64,000 bases of DNA from Aulostomus chinensis (taxonomy: Eukaryota > Chordata > Actinopteri > Syngnathiformes > Aulostomidae): the NCBI GenBank assembly GCA_037954235.1, contig JBBMOA010000020.1:6772001-6836000 (forward strand), read 5' to 3'. The notes under the pieces are model-generated. The model worked only from the letters and a program-made list of their open reading frames with translations. It did no database searches and was not told the origin of the DNA. The translations under genes and the position numbers were made by a program. Shown here piece after piece: positions 1 through 12,340 of the stretch. The stretch's first letter is position 1. The number at the start of each line of letters is the position of its first letter.

Positions 1-43
1 TGCTGTGAGGCGACAGTGCTAACCACTGCACCACTGTGCCACC
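1..43 (-). mobile_element. V-SINE-like head fragment, cut by window edge
   Basis: Reverse complement is the tRNA-like head of the SINE family found throughout this window: the A-box-like gtggtgcagtggttagcac followed by cgcctcacagca. Only the head is inside the window. Confidence 0.75.
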
Positions 44-122
44 TGCAAGTGAAATATTTTTCCTAATATGTTTCATTTCCCCCACGTGTGTCCATCAAAT
101 ATAATGCAGAATTTATCTGCTA

Positions 123-215
123 CATCCATCCATCCACATTTGTACCGCTTATTCTGATCCCATGCTTGAGCCCAGAACCTTCTTGCTGTGAGGCGACACA
201 GCTAACCACAGCACC
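123..215 (-). mobile_element. Internally deleted SINE fragment
   Basis: Begins with the inverted tail (catccatccatcc, then taccgctta) and ends with the inverted head (ttcttgctgtgaggcgaca, ctaaccacagcacc). The conserved centre is missing, so tail and head are joined directly. It abuts an (AT)n tract. Confidence 0.6.
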
Positions 216-218
216 AAA

Positions 219-221
<3 letters not shown>

Positions 222-289
<68 letters not shown>
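222..289. repeat. (AT)n microsatellite
   Basis: About 68 bases of uninterrupted AT dinucleotides, between a SINE fragment and the 5' edge of a truncated LINE. Confidence 0.95.
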
Positions 290-292
<3 letters not shown>

Positions 293-3290
293 TTTGTATA
301 AGTTAGTTCCATCTGTCATCATGGAGAATGTAAGATCTCTTCCCAACAAGACGGACGAGCTAGCGACGCTGACACTGCTCCAGCGGGAATACCATGAATG
401 CAGCATCATGATCTTCACGGAGACATGGCTGATGCAGACGTGGACACAGTCACAGCATTGGACGGTTTCCAGCTCTTGCAGGCAGACAGGACACGGGAAC
501 GCGGTAAGAGGAAAGGAGGAGGGTTGGCAATATTCATTAACAAGAGATAGTGTAACTCTGGGCACATCAACATTAAGGAACAAGTCTGCTGTCGGGATGT
601 TGAACCGTTAGCGGTTAGCATGAGGCCACACAACCTGCCGAGGGAATTCTCACACGCTATCGCCATAGCAGTGTATATTCCCCCCTCTGCTAATGCTGAT
701 GCGGCCTGTGATGTGCTTCACTCCGTCACACACAGGCTGCAGACACATCACACACAGGCCCTTCTCCTTATCTCGTGGGACTTCAACCACACTTCTCATT
801 CCTCCACTCTGCCCACTCTCATGCAATATGTCACCTGCCACACCAGAGACAATTAAACATTGGACTTGTTTTATGCCAACACAAAGGATATAACTTATCT
901 CCCCTCCCACCCCTGGGAAGATCAGACCAAAACCTGCTACAAGCAACCAGTGAACACCTGCACTGTGAAGGGATGGTCCAAAAAAGCTGAGGAGGCTCTG
1001 AAGGACTGTTTTGACACTGCAGTATGGGAGGAATTCGGTGACCCTCAAAGAGAGGACATTGACAGCCTCACAGGCTGCATCCCGGACTACATTAACTTGT
1101 GTGTGGAAAACACCGTTCCCACCAGGACTGTACGGTGCTTTCCCAACACGGTCACCCCTGACATTAAGGCTCACCTCAAGGAGAAAAAGAGAGCCTTCAA
1201 AGTGAGGCAACAGGGACAAGCTGAAGGCTTTGCAGAGGAAGCTGAGAAAGAAGATCAGGGAGGCGAAGAGCTGCTACAGGAGAAAGATAGAGGATCAGCT
1301 GCAGCAGAGCAACATGTCTGGCAAGGCCTCAGGACCATTTCTGGTCACGGTGAACCCAGTTCCCAGACTGGGGGGGGGGGGGGGGGGAGGGGGGGGGTCA
1401 ACGATGGGCGAATGATCTGAACCTGTAAGTCAATAGTTTTGATCAGACACGTACTCCTCCCCCTGACCAGTCTTCACTGCTGCAACGCCCCTCATTGACA
1501 CCTCCAGAAGGCCATCACACCCTCATCACCCCACCAACCTTCACACTTCTGTCAACAGCACTCAGGTCCCAGCCAACCCTACTGCTCTCTTCAGCCAATC
1601 ACCATCACCACTCCTGAACACAGAGCCCCCCTGCACCAACCTGTCCCTCACAACACTGCAGGTGAGAAACCAGCTCAGGAGGATCAAGCCAAGGAAGGCG
1701 CTGGGTCCTGACGGAATCAGCTCCAGGCTCCTGAAGTCCTGCACAGACCAGCTGTGTGGGATAGCTGAACACATGTTCAACCTGAGCCTGAAGCTGGGGA
1801 GAGTGCCACAGCTGTGGAAAACATCCTGCATGGTCCGTGTACCCAAGTCACTGCACCCCAAGGACCACAGCAGCTACAGACCAGTGGTACTTACATCCCA
1901 CCTGATGAAGACCCTGGAGAGGCTGGTCCTTGGACATCTCAGCCTCCTGGTGGGCTCATCCACGGACCCACTGCAGTTCGCCTACCAGCGTGGCATTGGT
2001 GTGTATGATGCTATCCTTCATCAAACCCTGTCTCACCTGGAGAAGCCCAGGAGCACTGTGAGAATCATGTTTTTTGACTTCTCAAGTGCTTTCAATGCCA
2101 TTCAGCCGGCACTCCTGAGGGACAAGCTGGAGCATACAGGAGTGGACCATCACTTCACATCCTGGATATTGGACTACCTCACAGACTGCCCACAGTATGT
2201 GAGGTCCGGGGACTGTGTTTCGGACACGGTCTGCAGCATGGGGGCCCTACAGGAAAGGTCCTGGCTCCATTCCTCTTCACCCTCTATACTGCAGACTTCT
2301 CCCACCACACACCCACTTGTCACCTGCAGAAGTTCTCTGGTGACTCTGCAATTGTCAGGGAGTACAGAGAAATGACCGAGGACTTTGTAGACTGGTGCCT
2401 GAGGAACCACCTCCAGATCAACACGGGGAAAACCAAGGAGCTGGTGGTGGACTTCCGCAGGCAGACAAAGTCCCTCCCAACACCGGTGAACATCCAGGGA
2501 ATGGACGTTGAGATGGTGATATCTTATAAGTACCCAGGTGTTCACCTGAACAACAAACTGGACTGGTCAGACAATACTGCGGCCATCTACAGGAAGGGTC
2601 AGAGCAGACTCTACCTGCTCAGGAGGCTGAGGTCCTTCGGAGTGCAGGGGGCACTCTTGAGGACCTTCTATGATACAGTGGTGGCATCAGCCATCTTTTA
2701 TGGGGTGGTCTGCTGGGGCACCAGCATAGCAGCTGCAGACGAGAGGACACTGGACAAGCTGATTACGAAGGCCAGCTCTGTCCTGGGATGCCCCCTGGAC
2801 CCAGTGGACTTGGGGGGAAAGAGGAGAATAATGCCCAAGCTGTCATCTCTGTCGAGCACTGACTCCCACCCCATGCACAACACCCTGACAGCACTGGAGA
2901 GCTCCTTCAGTGACAGGCTCCTTCACCCAAAGTGTATGAAGGAGAGGTTCTGCAGGTCCGTCCTACCTGCAGCTGTCAGACTGTACAACAAGCACTGCTC
3001 CCAGTAACCACCCCTACCAGACCCTGGACAATCTCGTTTGCAATATTTAACACTCGTTGTGCAATACTTAACATGGAACTGTGTAATATCCAACACAAAA
3101 CTTGTGCTGCTAATATTTATTGTAGTTGTTTGTAATTTATGATAGTGTATTATAGTTTTTTGTGGTGTCTTCTATTTATTGCTCTGTAATTTTTCCGCTG
3201 CTACTTTTGTTTTCCTGCTGCTGTAACAATGCCAATATCCTCACTGTGGGATGAATAAAGGGTAATCGTATCTTATCTTATCTTATAGGA
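293..3290 (+). mobile_element. 5'-truncated non-LTR retrotransposon, CR1/Rex1-like, coding-dead
   Basis: Reading across frames gives an endonuclease followed by a reverse transcriptase. The endonuclease starts near position 320 (NVRSLPNKTDELATL), has FTETWL near 415 and a DFNH block near 781 where the usual preceding Gly reads Trp. The RT shows RKALGPDGISSRLLKS near 1692, SYRPVVLTSHLMKTLERLV near 1872, FFDFSSAFNAIQPALL near 2071 and a C-terminal part to 3007. The 3' end carries AATAAA near 3254 and a short cttat/tctta repeat tail. Several frame changes, a G-rich expansion near 1370-1398 and a damaged RT active site show it is inactive. The family call rests on recall of fish Rex1/CR1-group proteins; a neighbouring clade is possible. 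Confidence 0.85.
1662..3007 (+). pseudogene. LINE reverse transcriptase region, frameshifted
   Basis: Two overlapping frames (1662-2375, then 2372-3007) carry the RT fingers, palm and C-terminal region of the 293-3290 LINE. The catalytic box, normally F-S/A-D-D, reads F-S-G-D at 2333-2344, so the first catalytic Asp is lost. A frame break lies between the palm (FFDFSSAF) and the catalytic box, near 2230-2260. The later frame keeps family blocks such as DFVDWCLRNHLQINTGKTKE and KGQSRLYLLRRLRSFGVQG. Without a continuous frame and with the altered active site, no working enzyme is expected. Confidence 0.8.
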
Positions 3291-3417
3291 TTTTAAGATG
3301 ATTACTTGTGACCTATTTCTGACAACCATAAGGTTGCTGCATCAAGATCAGTCTTTGATCCCCATGAGGAATAGGGGTCCTGAAAAGGTTGGTGTTAATA
3401 ACAAAAAAGGACTCTAA

Positions 3418-3791
3418 TACCCTTTTCACACTGAAAAACGCGTGTCAACGCAGGTTTTTGGACCCACGTTTGCTTGGCGTTAGGCCGCATTCAAGCTTCC
3501 AGAAGACCCGGTCTGAACTTCGGCTGTGAGGTGCTGCGTGCCTGTGTTTTTCTCTCGCGTACGTCATCGCGCTGAAAATCATAAACGTGCGCTGGAACAT
3601 GTGTGGTGGTGGCGTGAAACCTGAGACAACGCAGGTTGCCTTTTTCACAGTGCAGGCGAGCCGAGCCAAGTCGCTAAACACTCGGGTCGCTTGGCGAGTC
3701 GGTCCACGCAGGTCGAAATGCTTAGTCGACCCTTTCAGAGTGCCCAAAAACCCGCGTTGACCCACGTTTTTGGTGCAGTGTGAAATGGGCT
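3418..3791. mobile_element. MITE with TAA target duplication (PIF/Harbinger-like ends)
   Basis: Left end tacccttttcacactg and right end cagtgtgaaatgggct are imperfect inverted repeats. The similarity extends inward with interruptions through the cgcgttgac/gtcaacgc and tttttgg motifs. TAA flanks both sides (3415-3417 and 3792-3794). No coding capacity is visible. A 3-bp TAA duplication and a ccc(t/a)tttcacactg end suit PIF/Harbinger-derived MITEs; the superfamily is inference. Confidence 0.7.
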
Positions 3792-3794
3792 TAA

Positions 3795-4108
3795 TAGGCA
3801 ACAAAAACCAGGCACACACACACACCCTTTTAAAGGGTTATACATGTGCAAGAGTGTGTGTGTATACCTAGTTACCAACTGAAAGTAGCTGTTGAGTGAC
3901 TCCGGACTAAGCCTGAAATAAAAGTCACTGACAAAAATGTCAGTATTTTAGTTTAGCAAAATACCTCTAATACATATATATTTTGTTGTTTAATACAGTG
4001 CTGCATTGGACAACCCCATAAAGTTATTATTTAATAAACAATTTAATGCAAAGCTGCTGTTGTTACTGCTCTGTTAAACTTCCATTTTTTTAATCAAATT
4101 CAAATCCG

Positions 4109-4164
<56 letters not shown>

Positions 4165-4795
4165 CCGTATATATATTTACAGTTTACCAAATTGATTGGT
4201 ATTTAGGATGGCAATTATTCGTAGTGTTTATATGTTTGTAGCTACCTCAATACCAGAGGACATCTTCCAACTTGCGACTAACAAATTTTTCAGCTCCCCA
4301 TGTAACCTTAACTTGATAGTACTCATAGATTTGTCGTTCTGATGACAATGCACCTCCCAAACTTGTGGTTTCTAATGCCAAAACTGAGATCTGAGATGAG
4401 TTTTTAGGAATCCATCCTCAGCACGATTAGATACCACTGGAGAGAGGAAAAGGAGAGCTTTTTCTGCCCTCAACTAGCAATTCTAGACACAACAATTAAG
4501 AATGCGAATTAATCAGTGTGTAAGCAGCAGAGCACATTTGATAATTTCCACATAGGGTGCCACTAAAATATTCACTAAAATAAATTAACACTATTTGACA
4601 TCAATCTTCTTTACTTCACTTGATTTGGAAAGTACTTTAATCACTTCAATAATGGGTTTGAAAGTACGTTCATATGGAAAAGAATATTGAGACTTAATGC
4701 AGGGATGGGTTTCAGTAGGGCCAGCTCCGGCAGGGTTTGAGCTGACCTGTGTCACAGAGAACAGTGAGCCAGCACAATCTCCTGTATGCAGTTAC
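3795..4795. other. Unassigned AT-rich DNA with (AT)n tract
   Basis: No gene or element recognised. It holds an interrupted (AT)n microsatellite at about 4110-4162, flanked on both sides by ccgtatatatat, a small symmetrical arrangement. Confidence 0.5.
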
Positions 4796-4806
4796 AAAAG
4801 AAACAT

Positions 4807-5186
4807 CCATCCATTTTCTTCCGCTTATCCTGTTCAGGGTTGTGGGGGGGGGGGGGGCTGGAGCCTATCCCTGCGGCTTTCGGGCGAGAGGCGGGGTACA
4901 CCTTGGACAGGTCGCAAGTCCATCGTAGGGCCAAAACATATAGACAGACAACCATTCACACTCACGGTCAATTTAGAGTATCCAATTAGCCTAATCCACA
5001 TTTGCATGTCTTTGGACTGTGGGAGGAAGCCGGTGTACAAGGAGAGAACCCACGCAGGCACAGGGAGAACATGCAAACTTCACACAGAAAGATCCCGTGC
5101 TGCAGCCCGTGCCCAAGCCGGGACTCAAACCCGGAACCTTCTTGCTGTGAGGCGACAGTGCTAACCACTGCACCACCATGTCACCC
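4807..5186 (-). mobile_element. Full-length V-SINE-like element with 11-bp target duplication
   Basis: Complete inverted copy: tail (ccatccattttcttccgctta), a G14 tract (C-tract in the element sense), the conserved centre (gtctttggactgtgggagg, gcaaacttcacacagaaag), then B box and A box inverted. The direct repeat aaaagaaacat flanks it at 4796-4806 and 5187-5197, marking a retroposition event. Confidence 0.9.
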
Positions 5187-5197
5187 AAAAGAAACAT

Positions 5198-7148
5198 GAC
5201 ATCTTAAAATTATTTTTCAGCAAATATATACATTATCTCTAATCTGCAGCCTTAGTGGTTTACCAACCACCCCACCACCACCACCAAAAGAAAGAAAGCA
5301 TCCTTTTATGTCCCATCTTCCACGGTGGCACTCCAATGTGTCCAATGTGGTAGTCTGGCCAATATGATTGACCACTTGGCTCCCTTATTGATGAGAGGAT
5401 GATCTGGGTGGTCCATACCATCTGTCGACTGCCTGGCTGATTGATTTGCTTACATTCCTCCAAAGACAGAAATCAATGGCTGTAGTTGACAGAGAGATTA
5501 ACCAGGCGCAATACAGACACCTCTAATTTCGACTTTATCCCAGAAGTGTAAGGCTCAACATTTCTTTCCTCTTTAAATGACTGAGAAAACCTAGATAGGA
5601 AAAAGCCTTGCTGTATCCAAGAAAGTATGATATGGTGATGCTCACAAACCATGAAAAATATGCTGTTTATTCTGTTCTTTTATAGAGTAGGAACAAACTT
5701 TAATTATTTGACCAAAAGTTTTAACCTTGAGCTAATTTAACGTAATGCGCACCATTTAGCCTCTTTCCTCAGATAGTTAGACCACTGCATTCATAGTAAC
5801 ACTCCAACCTCGGCTTACAGAGCCAAACACTTGAACTGACGACATATTCGTACTCTGGATGACTTATGGAATCTAGCTAAGCCTAACCTTTGATATGACT
5901 TGTAAGCTAATCCTCTTTTAAAACATCTTCCTGAAAGTTGCCATTGTATGGATCTGTTTCCAATTAGGAGGGAAAATATAGAAGCAGAAACATCTTTGTT
6001 ACTCAGAGCACATTTAAATCTCATCCCCCTTTTCAGCTTCTTGAACCAAATCTTGTTTTGACAAAGAAATGACAACACATATCAAGATGCAAAAACTGTT
6101 TTGGATTAACACAGAATGATTCAGGTAAGGCTTGCAAGCTCATGTTTAACAGTGTGAAAGAAGAAAAATCTGCAGCTGTCTTTTTTTCAGAGCACAGTTT
6201 TAAGAAATTGCTCATTGCACCATTTTTTTCTCTGACAAGGCTCTTGCCTTGTTTAAACACAGTTCAGAGAGCCTTGACAGCAGAGATACCCATAAGAGAT
6301 GGTATGTCAGGGTGAGGAAAAGGCTAACTAATGAGGACTCTCATAATCCTTTAGTTTGAGCCTAATGGGGCATTTAAAGGAAGACAATGCATCTTCCGGC
6401 ACATAACCCCAATCTTCGTGACACTCTCATTTGTAGGGAATCATGTTACAAGGGGAGCCAATTAGCCAAAACGGTGATGAAAAGCCACGATTTTTTAAAA
6501 ATTAAATATTCTTCATCCATGCTTTAATGAGTAAAACAACCACTTTAAAACACTTATGGGTATAATTCACCCATCTTACTATTTGTTGCTATTGAGAAAT
6601 ACATCCCGATGCTTCTAGCTCACATTTTTCTTCAGGTAATTCCACCATGATATTTTGTTCATGAGTTTTTAATACACTTTATTGTTTTCCTCACTGCTGA
6701 AATCTGCAGTGTGCTATGACTGATAATCAGCTGCCTTAACAGCTGTTAATAATCATCGCCCATCCATCTTGCTCTGTGTTTGTGGTACTAAAGTCCTTCC
6801 TGGCCATTGGCTCATAGTGAAAAGATTCCCTTTCACCCCATGTAGATGTTGAAGTCAAAAGGATGGGTTCCCCCCCACTGTCCTCAGTCTTGCTATCATA
6901 ATATGACCCCATCTTTGGTAGATCCATGCAGCAGCCCCCTGTGTGCTCAGTCAGGGAATATGCATGCCAGTGAATGATAACAAGAAAGTCTTTGTCAAAT
7001 CGCTGCAGGCTGTCTCAGCTGTGGCATTGCAATGAAAACCCAATCCCCAGTTTTTTTTCTTGCATATAATTTGTCTAGTTAAAGTCTAATCCTCTCATAG
7101 TAAAGTCACAGTAAAATCCCCCATCACATTTGTGTAGACCAAGGTGAC

Positions 7149-7150
<2 letters not shown>
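5198..7150. other. Unassigned single-copy DNA
   Basis: No gene, RNA gene or element recognised on either strand. Open frames are short and lack family motifs. A (ccaccaccac) stretch occurs near 5268-5285. Confidence 0.5.
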
Positions 7151-7216
<66 letters not shown>

Positions 7217-7245
7217 TATATTTATATATATATACATACACACAC
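7151..7245. repeat. (AT)n/(CA)n compound microsatellite
   Basis: AT dinucleotides to about 7206, then short CA, AT and CA runs to about 7245. It forms the boundary of the adjacent minus-strand LINE fragment. Confidence 0.9.
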
Positions 7246-8330
7246 AGGTCTGTAGTCGTTTAGACATGTGACATTTGACTGGTTGAGGACAGGAAAATGT
7301 GTGGCTGCTTTGAAGCAGACTGGGACCCTACAACAGTCAACAGTGAGAAGTTATAGATAGTGGTGAAGACCTCCACCAGCTCATCCACACAGTCTTCTAG
7401 CACCTGTCCAAGCGCTCCGTCTGGTCCGGCTGCTTTCCTCGGATTGATGTTACGCTTGAAGAGTCTTACTTCATACGTGCTCAGGACTGGGGCAGTGTCA
7501 GTAGGGGGAGGACAGGCAGTACTGGGTCTGTGTTGTCCCTGTCAAAATGGGTATAGAAGAGACTTAGCTCCTCAGCCAAGGTGGCACAGCAGTCTGCTGA
7601 GGGAGATGTTGCTCTTCTTTAGTCTGTGACAGCCTTAATGCCCTCCCCCACCTGTCAGGGGTTTGAGTAGTTGTTGAAATTGGCTTCAATCCACCTTCTG
7701 TATCCCAGTTTCTCAGATTTGTTACCTTTCCTTAAGGCAGTCCTGGCTGCACTGTAAGCGTTGGTGTCCTCAGACCTGTACACTGCATCCCTAGCTCTCA
7801 GTAGAATATCTACTTCCTGTGTAATCCAAGGTTTCCAATTTGGAAACATACGTATCTGCTTCCATGATGTTACATGGTCTTCACAGAAGTTGTGGTGTAT
7901 TCATCCAGGGACTCATGTGTCTGCGTGCCCAGGCCCTCGAATACATTCCAGCCTGTGTGGTGAAAGCAGTTCTGGAGGTCAGGGATGGTACCCTCAGGCC
8001 ATATTCTCACTGTCTTAAATATATGCTACATCCATGCTATACACCAAAATAAAAACTGCCGGGCCTAAGTGCAAGATGGCCTAACTATACCAAGATGTGG
8101 ATAAGCCTTGCCCTTGTATGCCTCTGCTACTTTGGTATACACCTGATCCAGTGTTTTATCTCCTCTGGTTGCACACTGCACGTTGCGGTGGAATTTGCTA
8201 AGAACATTCTTTAAGTCAGTGTGATTAAAGTCCCCCGCTGCAATAAAGACACTGTCTGGGTGTGCAGCCAGGCTATTGTTTAAGCTGTCATGTACAGTAG
8301 TTGTGCTAGCACTAGCTTAGCATTAGCATC
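7246..8330 (-). mobile_element. LINE fragment: endonuclease end to RT start, minus strand
   Basis: The complement encodes, from high to low coordinates, an endonuclease-like block (FIAAGDFNHTDLKNVL near 8260-8200, RGDKTLDQVY near 8160), then KPWITQEVDILLRARDA (about 7835-7780), then RKAAGPDGALGQVLEDCVDE (about 7440-7380). This is the order of a CR1/Rex1-group LINE. Frames are broken and the element stops at the microsatellite, so the RT palm and 3' end are missing. It differs in sequence from the 0.3-3.3 kb LINE, so it is another subfamily. Confidence 0.75.
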
Positions 8331-8383
8331 GTAATCCATTCTCAAGTCTTAATTTACTGCAATACAAATTGAAGACACATGTC

Positions 8384-8542
8384 TATCCATCCATCTATTT
8401 TCTGCTTTCTGCTTATCCTGTTAAGGGTCGCGAGGCTGGAACCTATCTCAGCTGCCCTCAGGCAAGAGGCGGGGTACCCCCTGGATGGGTCCCCAGTCCA
8501 TCGCAGGGCCGACACATATAGACAGACAACCGCTTTCATTCT
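8384..8542 (-). mobile_element. SINE 3'-half fragment
   Basis: Inverted tail (tctatccatccatct, cttatcctgttaagggtcgcgagg) through the ggggtaccccctggatgggtcc and cagtccatcgcagggcc blocks to cagacaacc. The head and centre are absent. Confidence 0.8.
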
Positions 8543-9093
8543 CATATGCTCAGGCTGTAACTAAAATACCAAAATCCAATCATAAAAGTATTATTGTTAG
8601 AGAAAATGCATTATTTATTTTACAAATGCTGAAGTGAAGTTTAACTGTAGTACAGGTATAAGCTATACAACCCTGTAAAGACATGAGTTGTCACAGTCCT
8701 GATCAAAGATATACGTAGCTGGCTTTAATGAAACTTTAATTGAATTTAGAGTCTGGGTTTTACTGAAAAGTATCTTTTTTCATTCACCACACTTACATGA
8801 ATGTGTAAAACCTATGTAATACATATTTTCCCCGTGTCTAATGCATTAGAATTTTTTCACATACATTTTTGAGCACCTTCAGCCCTTTCAATAAAAGGAA
8901 GCTTTTCATATAACAACATTCAGACCCCTAACAAGAATTCTCATTTTCCTCAAAGGTCATGGTGATTAGTTTCAGAGCATCATGCAGATAAAGAGCAACA
9001 CATACATTCCCCTCCATGGCAAGTGGGCTGCATTTATTGCCCTCCCCGAATTCAGGCATCGTTTATTTTTTTTTTGCACTGAGCTCCTCACCA

Positions 9094-9100
<7 letters not shown>
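8543..9100. other. Unassigned AT-rich DNA
   Basis: Nothing recognised on either strand. Confidence 0.5.

Positions 9101-9106
<6 letters not shown>

Positions 9107-9169
<63 letters not shown>
9107..9169. repeat. (AT)n microsatellite
   Basis: About 62 bases of perfect AT dinucleotides following a short CT run. Confidence 0.95.
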
Positions 9170-9172
<3 letters not shown>

Positions 9173-11210
9173 ATCTCTTGTTACTCACACTCACCTTCAT
9201 GTTGCAGGTTTGGGGGAGGTGATTAAGGCAGCATCCAAACTGGATGTGTTTCTATAGCTAGAGCATCACCCAGCCGATGTGATGAGAGACAGGGCCAGCA
9301 GGTCCATGGCTGTGTATATATTGTGTCTTCATTATGATCCACACAGGGCTCAAGGGGCTGCATTGTTTTGGGAGGCAGTGAGCGTCTCTCAAGGCTAATC
9401 CACTGAAGCACCAGCAGGAGATGACTTTCTGGGCAGAACATCCATACATTCTCCTTAGACACAGATATTGTACAAAGGGGAATAGGGATATGATGATAAT
9501 AAAACAAAAATAAACCAATCTCTTGTGGTTGACAATTTGAAACATTCTGTTAGTGACCTGGAGGATAGATACTGCTTAACACATCACAGCTCAGCATTTC
9601 TATGTTTTAAGCTTACTTAATAATGAGAATCTTAATATTGTGAGTAACCCAACATCCCCATGAAAGGTGTGTTTTATTGTATGTGCAAGACTACAATGTT
9701 TGGGTACAGTGCTTGTTAAAACTATATGAGGATTTAATGGATGCAGCATACTGCAATGTTGCCTGTGATGACAGTGCACATTTCCTGCAAAATAAACTTT
9801 CAGAGTTGATTAGTGTATGAAAAGAAAAGTTGTGCTTCTTTGGCAAGTTTAGGTGGTGCTTCAGATGAGTCTTGATTGGTTGTAACAAGAGTGTGCACAG
9901 CCACAGGCTACAATTGGTTTTAAATGATGCAATTAATTAATATATTATCTCACAACTTGAAAAGCCATCCAGGTCAATTATAGCCATTGGCCATCAAAGG
10001 TAGTTTAGATGAGGTTGTGAATATTGCTTCAATATAATTATAAAGAATCACATTGAAGTTGATTCACACATTCATTTTTTTTCTTATAGACAATGTTGAA
10101 ATCTATACTTCCTTTCCCAATGGCAAACTAAACCATCATCTTGGATTTGTCTGCAATGGGGCCAGGTTCAATCAGATTCAAACCCATGAGACCCCGGATA
10201 AGATGTGTTTATTAGCGCCAGCTCTGTTTCCAAAACGTGATGATTTACAGCTTGCTTCTGGTACTTCCCATTTTGGATCCACATACATCAGTCAGGGCTT
10301 CACTATCCTTCGCTGGTAACTTCTTTTGAATTTATGGCCATAAATTCAACCTGTCTGTATGAAAACAGTGTCAATCATTGTTAGGTTGCTGTTAAGTTTA
10401 AAAAAACAGCCTGGACCAAAGATGCTACAGCAGCACCATCAATGCCCTCCATGCGGCTTCTGCTATAGCTACCAAAAACAAGCCCAAGATATGACACCAT
10501 CATATCTTGGCAGTAACATTATATGTGAGAAACTAGCATGTACTCTTGTCTTCTCATACTTTAGGAACTACATCAGTCGGCTTTTTCAAGCAGGTTTACA
10601 CAACTTTGAAAAACCTCTGGATATGTCTTTTTATGCAGTGGTAAAGGGGTATATGCAACTATTTGACCGTTGCTCAGAATAATATCTAAAAAAGTTCATT
10701 GTTCAGTGGAGGTAAGACTTTGAATGAAATTCCCTCTCTGGGGAAGTATTCTGTGATATAATATTCAAGGTGAAAGATGTGTTTTGTGGGTGACAGTGGC
10801 CTTTACCTTTCATCAAGGAAGTGCACAGGTATGGGTGATTATTGCCTGGGCAACATTTGCCCTCTTTGGGTGAGCTGTCCATCTGGAGGAACAAAGAATA
10901 ATTTTAAAAAAAAACTTCTAATTTTAACTATTGTTGCTGAATAAATACAAGTTGCCCATGATTGCTGAAATAAGGCCAAAATAAATTGCAAATTTGAAGA
11001 GCCCAAACTTTTATTAGGTGCTTTTCTACAGGCGCTGCAAAACCTGGCCGGATTATGCTTAAATACTTGGTTAGAACAACAGCCCCTAAAAAGCGTCCAA
11101 ATGCAAAATGAAAAGAGTAAGTTAACAAGGACCAGAGTAAATTAGTACAAATTACACAGAGGTCTAGTTTAAAGATTAGGGACTGAAAGACCCATAATAT
11201 GGGATTTTCA
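9170..11210. other. Unassigned DNA with one splice-like ORF
   Basis: No element recognised. The only candidate is an open frame of about 75 codons (10091-10319, plus) directly after a pyrimidine-rich tract ending in ttatag, which looks like a splice acceptor. I do not recognise the peptide, and no donor or partner exon is evident. Confidence 0.4.
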
Positions 11211-11220
11211 TTTTTCTCTT

Positions 11221-11597
11221 TGGGTGGCACAGTGGTGCAGTGGTTATCACTTTCACCTCACGGCAAAAACGTTCTGGGTTCGAGCCCTGGCTCGAGCATG
11301 GGATCTTTCTGTGTGGAGTTTGCATGTTCTCCCTGTGCCTGCGTGGGTTCTCTCTGGGTACTCAGGCTTCCTCCCACAGTCCAAAGACATGCAAGAGGGG
11401 ACGAGGATAATTGGATACTCTAAATTGACCGCAGATGTGACTGAGTGTGAATGGTTGTTTGTCTATATGTGTTGGCCCTGCGATGGACTGGCGACCTGTT
11501 CAGGGTGTACCCCGCCTCACGCCTGAAAGCTGCTGGGATAGGCTCCAGCTCCCCTGCGACCCTTAACAGGATAAGCAGAAAAAAAATAATGGATGGA
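11221..11597 (+). mobile_element. Full-length V-SINE-like element with 10-bp target duplication
   Basis: Head (ggtggcacagtggtgcagtgg), degraded B box (gggttcgagccctgg), conserved centre (tttctgtgtggagtttgcat, agtccaaagacatgcaa), then aggataagcag and atggatgga tail. The repeat tttttctctt flanks it at 11211-11220 and 11598-11607. Confidence 0.92.
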
Positions 11598-11607
11598 TTT
11601 TTCTCTT

Positions 11608-12340
11608 CCTGACCAATTTAAAGACTTTTCCTCCCAGTCACAGAAAGCACAGTCTATAATAACCTTGAATATATATTCTGCTTTATTAATACAGCTCACT
11701 GAGGACTGAGCTTATTTGAGGCTGAGCCAGTTGCTGATTACCTTGTCAGCAGCCACAGCATGTGGGAACATTAAAAGCATATGTATTCTCCCACAGAACA
11801 GAAAATACATTCGTGTGAGAAATTAAAGGAAACCAAGTGTCTTAGTAAGGTGTTGCCCAGTCACAATACACCGGAACAGCCTCCATGCACCTTGTTATAT
11901 ACAGTATTTTATGTTTCTGGCTGGAAGGATAGAACACAATTTTTCAGAAACAAAAAATATTCTCTGATGTAGTGTCTTTTATTTGGGCTTTCCCTGTAAT
12001 TTGTTAAAAATCAAATGCTTCTTTTATAATTTGTCTAATGCCAAATGTCTGATTAATCATGTTTTGTTTTGGTTATTGCTGGTTAGTTTGCTGATTATTT
12101 TTCCAAGGTTCTTTGAAAATGCTGGCCAGAAAGCTGTGCAACTAGTTCAGACATGACCCATGTAGGCTGCAGTCTCCTGGTCATTCAGGTGTGAGCCCTT
12201 TTTGCACAGGACTAGTTTTATCTTTGAACCTTAAATTCTTGTTTGTATTTAGCAAGTCCATAATATATAAGCAAAAAAAAAAAATCCCCAAACCCAAATT
12301 ACTAATCATGTTTCACAACATTCAATTGTCATGACATATT
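11608..12340. other. Unassigned DNA
   Basis: Nothing recognised. The segment from about 12340 may be the 3' non-coding end of the piggyBac relic that follows. Confidence 0.4.

Noticed and set aside
4697..5199. Overlapping open frames on both strands with the same peptide seen at several other loci
   Set aside because: They are the SINE read in different frames; the recurring peptide is a repeat signature, not a protein family.
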